Source: Betaproteobacteria bacterium (GTDB lineage: Bacteria; Pseudomonadota; Gammaproteobacteria; Burkholderiales; Gallionellaceae). From it: DNA of 41,721 bases. Positions 34,632 to 41,721 of this stretch are shown piece after piece. Location: positions 1 through 41,721 of the forward strand of contig JAIOPT010000118.1 of assembly GCA_021413765.1 (NCBI GenBank), given 5' to 3'. The position numbers and the translations under genes are program-made. Each line of letters starts with the position of its first letter. The first letter of the stretch is position 1. A model generated the notes under the pieces. That model made no database searches and was not told where the DNA came from. It saw nothing but the letters and a program-made list of their open reading frames with translations.

Positions 34632-36712
34632 TTAATTTATTGACCATACAAAATTTAATCAAGCGGATCGGTTTGCGCAGCATGGCTGGACCCGTGCTGA
34701 TCGTAATGATTCTAGCAATGATGGTATTACCACTGCCGCCATTTCTGCTTGATATATTGTTTACCTTCAATATTGCACTGGCTGTTATGGTGTTGTTGGT
34801 AAGCATGCATACTGTCAAGATTCTGGATTTCGCTGTATTCCCAACCGTCCTGCTGATTGCCACACTGCTGCGTCTTTCACTCAACGTGGCTTCCACTCGT
34901 GTGGTGCTACTGGAAGGCCATACTGGCCCCGGAGCTGCAGGCAAGGTGATTGAAGCATTCGGCCACTTTCTAGTGGGCGGCAATTACGCCGTCGGCATAG
35001 TAGTGTTCATCATTTTGGTGGTGATTAACTTTGTGGTAATTACCAAGGGTGCAGGACGTATCGCTGAGGTTGGCGCACGCTTCACATTGGATGCGATGCC
35101 TGGAAAGCAAATGGCAATCGATGCCGACCTGAATGCCGGGCTTATTGGCGAAGAAGAGGCGCGACGGCGGCGTGCTTCTATTTCGCAGGAAGCGGATTTC
35201 TATGGCTCAATGGATGGGGCCAGCAAGTTCGTGCGTGGCGATGCAGTAGCGGGCATTATCATCATTTTTATCAATGTCATCGGCGGATTGATAATCGGCG
35301 TATTTCAACACAACTTGGACATAGCTACTGCCGCCAACAATTATACCCTGCTAGCCATCGGCGACGGTTTGGTGGCGCAAATTCCAGCACTGGTTATCTC
35401 CACAGCTGCCGGCATGATGGTAAGCCGTGTATCCACTGAAGAAAATATCAGCCAGCAAATCGTGGGGCAATTATTTAGTCAACCCCAAGTGCTAGTCTTA
35501 ACTGCGGGCATCATCGGCATGTTGGGTCTTATTCCTAACATGCCGCACTTCTCTTTCTTGCTGCTGGCCGGCGCTCTGGGCGGCTTGGCTTATTTCATTA
35601 TGCAACGCACCAAGACAATCGAGCAAAAGCCTGAGGCTGCAAGTATTGTGACGCCACCAGCGGAAACTAATGAGGCTAGCTGGGAAGATGTGTCTCAAGT
35701 GGACATTCTGGGGCTTGAAGTCGGATATCGACTCATCGCGCTGGTTGATAAAGCACAGGACGGTGACCTCTTGCGCCGCATTAAGGGGATACGCAAGAAA
35801 TTTACACATGACATCGGATTCTTACCACCTGCAGTGCATATCCGCGACAATCTTGACCTACGCCCAAATACTTATCGCATTACATTGAAGGGGGTTGAAA
35901 TTGGCACGGGCGAAGCATATCCCAATATGCATCTGGCGATTAATCCCGGCAGCGTCAGCGGTATGTTACCCGGTGCTCAGACGCAAGACCCGGCATTCGG
36001 CCTACCTGCCACGTGGGTAGATACTTCGATGCGCGAGCAGGCACAGTCTATGGGATATACGGTTGTAGATGCCAGTACGGTAATCGCCACTCATCTAAGC
36101 CATCTTATCCATACTCATTCCGCTGAACTACTGGGTCGTCAGGAATTGCAGCAATTATTCGATCATTTGAGCAAACTATCACCCAAGTTAACCGAAGATC
36201 TTATCCCTAAACTGCTGCCGCTTTCTACTGTGCAGAAGGTGATGCAGAACTTGCTCGACGAAGGAATGCATATCCGTGACATGCGTACCATATTGGAAAC
36301 GTTGGCGGAGTGTGCCGCTCAGACACAGGATGCACACCATCTTACCGCCTTGGTGCGTGTCGCGCTTGGCCCAGCCATCGTCCAGCAGTTCTACCCTGCG
36401 GCGCAGGAATTGCAGGTCATCGGCATAGACAAAGAGCTGGAATATATCTTGATGCAGGCCATGCAGACAGGCGGCAGCAACTTGGCTATCGAGCCCGGAT
36501 TGGCCGACACGCTTATGCGTGAGGCGCGAACAGCCGCTCAACTGCAAGAACAATTAGGATTACCCACGGTGCTTTTGGTGCCGGGACAATTACGCGATTT
36601 GCTGGCACGTTTTCTGAAACGTGCATTGCCGCAACTTAAAGTCATTTCGCATGAAGAAGTGCCCGGCTTCAAGGCAGTACGGGTAACTTCAATGGTAGGA
36701 GGGAGAGCATGA
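34628..36712 (+). CDS. flhA: Flagellar export gate protein FlhA
   Basis: This 694-residue protein has the normal family length. Eight membrane helices lie in residues 1-330, including the FHIPEP signature area (FTFNIALAVMVLLVSMHTVKILDFAVFPTVLLIATLLRLSLNVASTR). The cytoplasmic part starts near residue 340 and ends in VRVTSMVGGRA. It forms the nonameric ring that receives export chaperones. The ATG overlaps the flhB stop, and its own stop overlaps the flhF start by four bases, so the three are translationally coupled. Confidence 0.97.
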   Translation: MINLLTIQNLIKRIGLRSMAGPVLIVMILAMMVLPLPPFLLDILFTFNIALAVMVLLVSMHTVKILDFAVFPTVLLIATLLRLSLNVASTRVVLLEGHTGPGAAGKVIEAFGHFLVGGNYAVGIVVFIILVVINFVVITKGAGRIAEVGARFTLDAMPGKQMAIDADLNAGLIGEEEARRRRASISQEADFYGSMDGASKFVRGDAVAGIIIIFINVIGGLIIGVFQHNLDIATAANNYTLLAIGDGLVAQIPALVISTAAGMMVSRVSTEENISQQIVGQLFSQPQVLVLTAGIIGMLGLIPNMPHFSFLLLAGALGGLAYFIMQRTKTIEQKPEAASIVTPPAETNEASWEDVSQVDILGLEVGYRLIALVDKAQDGDLLRRIKGIRKKFTHDIGFLPPAVHIRDNLDLRPNTYRITLKGVEIGTGEAYPNMHLAINPGSVSGMLPGAQTQDPAFGLPATWVDTSMREQAQSMGYTVVDASTVIATHLSHLIHTHSAELLGRQELQQLFDHLSKLSPKLTEDLIPKLLPLSTVQKVMQNLLDEGMHIRDMRTILETLAECAAQTQDAHHLTALVRVALGPAIVQQFYPAAQELQVIGIDKELEYILMQAMQTGGSNLAIEPGLADTLMREARTAAQLQEQLGLPTVLLVPGQLRDLLARFLKRALPQLKVISHEEVPGFKAVRVTSMVGGRA

Positions 36713-37923
36713 ACATGAAAAAATTTGTGGCATCAACTTCCCGTGAAGCATTACGGCTGATACGCATTGAGATGGGTGCTGATGCGGTTATATTATCCAA
36801 CCGTAAGATCGACGATGGGGTCGAGATTGTGGCGCTGGCCAGTTCAGCATTTGCCCAGTTGACACAGGAATCCAGGCAACCGGCTCCCGTCTCACCCCGG
36901 GCAGCGATAATTACGCAGGAGCGCGCGCCTGTCGCAGTTAAAGCGGAACCTGCAATATCATCCATCTCTACTATGCAACTGGAGCAGCAAGGCATCCTCA
37001 GTGAGATCAAGTTCATGCGTAATATGATGCAGGAACAGATGGACTGTCTATCGTGGTCGGATAGGCAGCAACGCGACCCAAAACGCACTCGAATGTTGCG
37101 CAATCTGCTGAATGCCGGGTTTAGCCCAGCACTGTCGCGGCAGATGATTGACAAAATGCCAGCTGCGGCCAATATGGAATGGGTTCGCCGAGTGCTTGAG
37201 AACAACTTGCGTATCGCCTCGAAGCAAGAAGATTTGATCGTGCGCGGCGGCGTGGTTGCACTGGTTGGTCCCACCGGCGTTGGAAAAACCACCACCACGG
37301 CTAAGTTAGCGGCACGTGCAGTGGTTCGCTATGGTGCAGACAAGGTGGCATTACTTACCACCGACAGCTATAGAATTGGTGCGCATGAACAATTGCGCAT
37401 TTATGGCAAAATACTCGGTGTGGCAGTGCATACAGTGCGCGATACCGAAGATTTACGTCTCACCTTGTCCGGGCTGAAACAAAAACATTTGGTATTAATT
37501 GATACCATCGGTATGGGGCAACGCGATAGTCGCATGGCAGCGCAAACCGAGATGCTCAATGCTACTGAAGTGCAGCGTCTGTTGTTGCTTAATGCCACTA
37601 GTAGCGGCGACACCCTAAATGATGTGGTGTGCATGTACAACGGTGCGGGGGTAATTGGTTGCATCCCTACGAAACTGGACGAAGCGGTAACCTTTGGTAC
37701 GGTGCTGGATGTAGCAATGCGCCACAAATTGACATTACACTACATTGCCAACGGACAACGCGTACCAGAAGATTTGCACGAAGTGAACATGGAATATCTG
37801 TTGCATCGCGCCTTCAAGCAATCTGCTAACGCTGCTCCGTTCTCTTTGCATGAACTGGAATTCCCTGCGCTGATGGCGGGAGTAGGTGCAGCACCTGTAA
37901 TGCGGGAGGAATATGCAACTTGA
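36709..37923 (+). CDS. flhF: Flagellar placement GTPase FlhF
   Basis: This 404-residue SRP-type GTPase has a conserved N-terminal part (KKFVASTSREALRLIRIEMGADAVILSNRKIDDGVEIVAL) and a variable linker. The N-domain (about 110-180) and G-domain follow, with G1 GPTGVGKTTTTAKLA at 187-201, TTDSYRIGAHEQLRIYG, G3 LIDTIGMGQRD and G4 TKLDEA. All nucleotide motifs are intact, in contrast to its partner FlhG next door. It fixes flagella number and location at the pole. The start at 36709 overlaps flhA; the next ATG at 36715 is possible. Confidence 0.96.
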   Translation: MNMKKFVASTSREALRLIRIEMGADAVILSNRKIDDGVEIVALASSAFAQLTQESRQPAPVSPRAAIITQERAPVAVKAEPAISSISTMQLEQQGILSEIKFMRNMMQEQMDCLSWSDRQQRDPKRTRMLRNLLNAGFSPALSRQMIDKMPAAANMEWVRRVLENNLRIASKQEDLIVRGGVVALVGPTGVGKTTTTAKLAARAVVRYGADKVALLTTDSYRIGAHEQLRIYGKILGVAVHTVRDTEDLRLTLSGLKQKHLVLIDTIGMGQRDSRMAAQTEMLNATEVQRLLLLNATSSGDTLNDVVCMYNGAGVIGCIPTKLDEAVTFGTVLDVAMRHKLTLHYIANGQRVPEDLHEVNMEYLLHRAFKQSANAAPFSLHELEFPALMAGVGAAPVMREEYAT

Positions 37924-38692
37924 ACGCGTAACTGACCAAGCTGAAGGATTGCGCCGTCTGTTAGTTCGTGCTTCCACGCGTGTGATCACGGTGGCCGCTG
38001 CCCGCACGGGCTTCGGTGCGACCAGTGTTGTAGTGAATCTAGCCACGGCCTTGGCGCGAGCCGGTAAAGAGGTGCTTATACTGGACGAGAGCCAGTCGCA
38101 CAACAATGTAAGTACGATGCTTGCTCTTAAGCCTTATCATAAGTCTCATCATGACTTGTTGCATGCTGTACGGCGTGAAAAAATGATGCATGAAATTATG
38201 CAGCATAATGGCTCTCAGAATATACGCATACTGCCTGTAGCACGTAAGGAGCCAGATATATCTGGCAGTTTGGCACCGAATCAGCCGCTAATGTTAGTGC
38301 TAAACTCAACTGCCTCTGCCATCACTGAAAGTTATGCCTTGATCAAGCGCATGGCCATGCAGGATGGGCGACAGAACTTTGGGATCGTAGTTAATAAGGC
38401 GTGTGATGAACAGGCAGCACGACTGATATTTGGTAACGTGGCACGAGTGGCACGCCGCCATTTGCAAGTATGCGTGGAATATCTAGGTTATATTCCATTT
38501 GATGAAAAGCTCAAACGTGCGACACAATTATGCCGCCCAGTTCTGGAGGTTTTCCCGGCAGCACAGTCTGCTCTGGCATTTGGCGAACTGGGGCGCAACC
38601 TTATGTTGCTGCCTGCCTCTGAGAGCGAGGAGTCAGGAGGTCTGCCCCATATTATGCAACGATTCATTCGGCAGGTAAGCACTCTGAATTAG
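37913..38692 (+). CDS. flhG: FlhG/FleN-like MinD protein lacking key ATPase residues
   Basis: This 259-residue protein overlaps the end of flhF by 11 bases. The N-terminal DQAEGLR motif (residues 8-14), which in FlhG stimulates FlhF, is intact. The Walker A region, expected as a KGG/RTG-x-GKT pattern, reads RTGFGATS (31-38), with Ala36 in place of the essential lysine and no GKT. About 25-30 residues after the ILPVARKEPDISG segment, including the Walker B strand (expected as a hydrophobic run plus DxAxG), are absent: SLAPNQPLMLVLNS passes straight into SAITESYALIKRM. The rest (VARVARRHLQVCVEYLGYIPFDEKLKRATQLCRPV) is well conserved. It looks like a regulator that still binds FlhF but cannot cycle ATP. 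The family identity is firm; loss of ATPase is inferred. Confidence 0.85.
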   Translation: MQLERVTDQAEGLRRLLVRASTRVITVAAARTGFGATSVVVNLATALARAGKEVLILDESQSHNNVSTMLALKPYHKSHHDLLHAVRREKMMHEIMQHNGSQNIRILPVARKEPDISGSLAPNQPLMLVLNSTASAITESYALIKRMAMQDGRQNFGIVVNKACDEQAARLIFGNVARVARRHLQVCVEYLGYIPFDEKLKRATQLCRPVLEVFPAAQSALAFGELGRNLMLLPASESEESGGLPHIMQRFIRQVSTLN

Positions 38693-39009
38693 AGCACACA
38701 CAAATTAATGAGGATTACATGAAGCGTATCTCCATAAATCAAACAACATTTTGATGTGGCATCGTTTAAAATACTCTATTTAGTAAATTTTCATCTAACT
38801 GGTATATGGCGTTAGAATTAATATTGCGACATATTTCACTTAAACCAGACATTTCCGCAAAGGCAGGGTCTCATGAATTTTAAAAAAGTATTTAAAATTT
38901 TGGATTCGCGTTTCACCAAAGCCAGCCTGCTTTGAGTATATCGAACCGAGAGTTTTGGTTTCTACAGTTACACCTTCCATAATCAATGTAAATTTCAATA
39001 ACAAAAATT
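38693..39009. other. Intergenic stretch before fliA with two tiny ORFs
   Basis: This stretch of 317 AT-rich bases lies between flhG and fliA. Two very short frames with plausible ribosome sites are present. One at 38719-38754 encodes 11 residues and follows AGGA. One at 38873-38935 encodes 20 residues (MNFKKVFKILDSRFTKASLL) and follows GCAGGG. Neither is recognised. A fliA promoter should be here, but I cannot point to a strong one. Confidence 0.4.
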
Positions 39010-39720
39010 ATGTACACAGCAAGCGGATTCAGCGACAAAGAACAGTGCATCAAAGAATATGCGCCGCTAGTGAAGCGTATTGCTCATCATTTGATGCTGC
39101 GATTGCCCAGCAGCATAGAAGTAGATGACCTCATACAGGCTGGCATGATGGGTCTTTTGGAGGCAGCTGGGCGCTATGATGAGTTGCGTGGCGCGCAGTT
39201 TGAAACTTATGCCTCACAGCGCATCCGCGGTTCGATGCTGGACGAATTGCGCCAAGCCGATTGGATGCCGCGCAGCTTGCGTCGCGATATGCGCCGAATT
39301 GAAGCGGCCATCAGCAAACTACAGCAACGCTTGGGCAAGCCGCCAAGTGAAACGGAGCTTGCGCAGGAATTGGGCATGCCGCTAACCGAATATCAGCACA
39401 TGTTATTCACGTCGCGTGGCGCACAACTAATATATTACGAAGATTTTCATAGCGAAGGTGAAGAGGACTTCTTTGAGCGTTATGATTTTGAAGACGATGC
39501 CAATCCACTTGAACTGTTGCAAGATGAACGTTTTCGCGGCGCATTAATTAAGGCAATCGAAAATTTACCGGAACGTGAGCGCATATTGATGGGCATGCAT
39601 TATGAACAAGATATGAACTTACGCGAAATCGGTGAGGTGATGGGCGTAAGCGAATCACGGGTGTGCCAGTTGCACAGCCAAGCGGTAGCTCGTTTGCGTA
39701 GTTCGTTAAAAGGACATTAA
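39010..39720 (+). CDS. fliA: Flagellar sigma factor FliA (sigma-28)
   Basis: This 236-residue sigma-70-family factor includes region 2 (LVKRIAHHLMLRLPSSIEVDDLIQAGMMGLLEAAGRYDELRGAQFETYASQRIRGSMLDELR), region 3 (LGKPPSETELAQELGMPLTEYQHM) and region 4 (NLPERERILMGMHYEQDMNLREIGEVMGVSESRVCQLHSQAVARLR). It directs late flagellar and motility genes. There is an unusual lack of any Shine-Dalgarno sequence before ATG 39010 (ATAACAAAAATT), but the family N-terminus starts here. motC follows after 4 bases. Confidence 0.97.
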   Translation: MYTASGFSDKEQCIKEYAPLVKRIAHHLMLRLPSSIEVDDLIQAGMMGLLEAAGRYDELRGAQFETYASQRIRGSMLDELRQADWMPRSLRRDMRRIEAAISKLQQRLGKPPSETELAQELGMPLTEYQHMLFTSRGAQLIYYEDFHSEGEEDFFERYDFEDDANPLELLQDERFRGALIKAIENLPERERILMGMHYEQDMNLREIGEVMGVSESRVCQLHSQAVARLRSSLKGH

Positions 39721-39724
39721 TTAA

Positions 39725-40465
39725 ATGGACAAGCTTAGCTTAGCCGGCCTGTTGCTCGGCGTGGGCGGTATTATAGGCGGGCAATTACTTGAAGGCGGTG
39801 AGCTATCCATTCTTTTTCAGGGCGCGGCTTTTCTCATCGTGTTCGGCGGCACACTGGCCGCTGTGATGCTGCAAAGCCCATTAAACATTTTTATAGCGGG
39901 CATCAAAATGGGTCGTTTGGTGTTCGTTACGCCAAATTTATCCCCCCAGAAGTTGGTCTACCAGATTACCTCTTGGAGCAGACAGGCACACAAGGAAGGA
40001 ATACTTGTTCTGGAACCACACATTGCCAGAAACAGCGATAAATTTGTGAAGAAAGGGCTTCAACTACTTGTGGATGGCAATAGTGCGGAAAAAATTCGTG
40101 AAGTACTGGAGATAGATAATCATACGTACGAACAATTGCGATTCCAGTCTGCACGTGTGTGGGAATCAGCAGCAGGTTATGCGCCGACTATCGGCATTCT
40201 TGGCGCTGTGCTTGGGTTAATTCACGTCATGCAGAGTCTTGGCGAACCGTCAAAACTGGGAGCAGGTATTGCTGTTGCGTTTATTTCTACCATATACGGT
40301 GTAGCACTTGCGAATCTAGTTTTTTTGCCCATGGCCAATAAATTGAAGATGTTGATTCTGCAACAGATAGTGATGCGTGAAATATTGGTAGATGGACTGA
40401 TAGCCATCGCTAGTGGTGAGAATCCACGTTTCATCGAGAGCAAGTTGCAGGGATATATTCCTTAA
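39725..40465 (+). CDS. motC: Flagellar stator subunit MotC (MotA/PomA-like)
   Basis: This 246-residue protein has four membrane helices. The first two span residues 5-45 (LAGLLLGVGGIIGGQLLEGG), and the others span about 150-205 (ESAAGYAPTIGILGAVLGLIHVMQSLGEPSKLGAGIAVAFISTIYGVALANLVFLPMANKL). The last carries the MotA proton-channel proline/threonine motif. A cytoplasmic loop is in the middle. With MotD it forms the ion channel that turns the flagellum. AAAGGA is upstream of ATG 39725 in the end of fliA. Transcription with fliA is likely. Confidence 0.93.
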   Translation: MDKLSLAGLLLGVGGIIGGQLLEGGELSILFQGAAFLIVFGGTLAAVMLQSPLNIFIAGIKMGRLVFVTPNLSPQKLVYQITSWSRQAHKEGILVLEPHIARNSDKFVKKGLQLLVDGNSAEKIREVLEIDNHTYEQLRFQSARVWESAAGYAPTIGILGAVLGLIHVMQSLGEPSKLGAGIAVAFISTIYGVALANLVFLPMANKLKMLILQQIVMREILVDGLIAIASGENPRFIESKLQGYIP

Positions 40466-40468
40466 GCC

Positions 40469-41236
40469 ATGGCGCGCCGGGTAAGACATAAAGAACGTGA
40501 GAACCATGATCGTTGGCTGATCTCATATGCCGATTTTATCACTCTGCTATTTGCTTTCTTTGTAGTGATGTATGCAATTTCTTCAGTAAATGAAAGCAAA
40601 TATCAAATGTTTAGTGCCTCATTGACTTCCGTATTTGGTAAACAAACAGTCAAATCAGAAGCAATTGTTCCAACCAACGAACAGGACTTATTGCTAAAAT
40701 CTCTTGTGGACAGGAGGAACGCCAAGTTAGCCGAACAACAGCAGGAAGCCATGCAGGACATCACCAAAAATATCAATCAAGTCATGAACGCACTGGTAAC
40801 AAATGGCCAAGTCAATGTGATGCAGACTAATCGCGGTGTAGCGATAGAAATTAATGCTAGTGCACTATTCCATCAGGGTGATGCAATATTACAAGGCAGT
40901 GCAATAAACATTTTGGCCGAAGTGGCGAAGGTTCTGGAGCAGGTCGATCTGGCCATTGAAGTCGAAGGACATACCGATGACATCCCTATTAAAACGCAAC
41001 AGTTTCCATCCAATTGGGAGTTGTCCTCGGCACGTGCCAGTAGCGTAGTGCGCTTATTTATCGAGCATGGGTTAAAATCAAGGAACCTGAAAGCAATAGG
41101 CTCCGCCGCCAACTATCCAGTTACATCCAATGATACGGCGGATGGACGCGCGCGAAATCGCCGAATTACAGTGACCATATTGTCACCTTCATCCGAGAGA
41201 ATAGCGCAAACGCCTAAAGAGTCGGCCATCAAATAA
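40469..41236 (+). CDS. motD: Flagellar stator subunit MotD (MotB-like, OmpA domain)
   Basis: This 255-residue protein has a basic start (MARRVRHKERENHDRW) and one membrane helix with the proton-binding Asp22 in SYADFITLLFAFFVVMYA. A plug/linker and a C-terminal OmpA-type peptidoglycan-binding domain follow (IEVEGHTDDIPI, SNWELSSARASSVVRLFI, NRRITVTIL). Its start is three bases after the motC stop. It anchors the stator to the cell wall. It is the last gene of the flagellar cluster in this window; chemotaxis genes are not seen. Confidence 0.94.
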   Translation: MARRVRHKERENHDRWLISYADFITLLFAFFVVMYAISSVNESKYQMFSASLTSVFGKQTVKSEAIVPTNEQDLLLKSLVDRRNAKLAEQQQEAMQDITKNINQVMNALVTNGQVNVMQTNRGVAIEINASALFHQGDAILQGSAINILAEVAKVLEQVDLAIEVEGHTDDIPIKTQQFPSNWELSSARASSVVRLFIEHGLKSRNLKAIGSAANYPVTSNDTADGRARNRRITVTILSPSSERIAQTPKESAIK

Positions 41237-41328
41237 TACGATTCGTCTTTCCAGCTCTCATCAAAAGGTGGAGCCGACTCCCATGGATACTCCTAATAGA
41301 AACTGCCAGCTTATTGCGTTGCGCAAAT

Positions 41329-41721
<393 letters not shown>

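Overview
The window looks like chromosomal DNA of a betaproteobacterium. The gene content fits the order Nitrosomonadales, with Gallionellaceae as a tentative family guess. Evidence for this is the PEP-CTERM protein, the scpA-scpB-trpS-M50-yciO-PHP gene string, the smpB/ratA divergent pair, the flhB-flhA-flhF-flhG-fliA-motC-motD flagellar cluster and the HME-RND metal efflux operon. No rRNA gene, tRNA gene or CRISPR array was seen.

Layout. (1) 1-1175: a tandem duplication of a PEP-CTERM secreted protein gene. One copy runs off the left edge and the other is broken by a nonsense codon and a frameshift with internal loss. (2) 1451-6469: a large AsmA-like DUF748 protein and a yqjD-yqjE-yqjK stress/membrane operon, all on the minus strand. 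(3) 6658-12299: a tightly packed minus-strand housekeeping operon (PHP phosphoesterase, YciO, M50 protease, trpS, scpA, scpB, SPOUT RNA methyltransferase). (4) 12375-13316: ratA and smpB, divergent. (5) 13407-15031: an unusual ribulose-phosphate-epimerase-like protein whose catalytic aspartates are replaced, and an M48 lipoprotein protease. (6) 15119-16528: a DUF883 gene remnant and a complete IS630-family element whose ends and TA duplication can be read directly.

(7) 16571-23742: an envelope/metal-uptake region on the minus strand. A DUF2946 His/Cys-rich small protein is followed by a ZnuD-like TonB receptor with an added PEGA domain. After these come a second TonB receptor, an Asp-box beta-propeller with CECC and CPHHG motifs, and a thioredoxin-fold protein. 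The last three look like one uncharacterised uptake/maturation operon. (8) 24179-27162: mlaA, htpX (with a convincing sigma-32-type promoter) and an unknown polytopic membrane protein preceded by a 16-codon leader ORF. (9) 27179-33166: a complete tripartite HME-RND metal efflux operon (outer-membrane factor, adaptor, pump). (10) 33480-41236: the flagellar export, placement, sigma-28 and stator genes. FlhG keeps its FlhF-binding motif but has lost the Walker A lysine and the Walker B segment. (11) 41329-41721: the left end of a decayed IS3-family element.

Best candidates for new biology are the TonB/beta-propeller/thioredoxin operon, the active-site-altered epimerase paralogue, the ATPase-dead-looking FlhG and the PEGA-ZnuD fusion. 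Family assignments rest on motif recognition by eye; no database search was possible.
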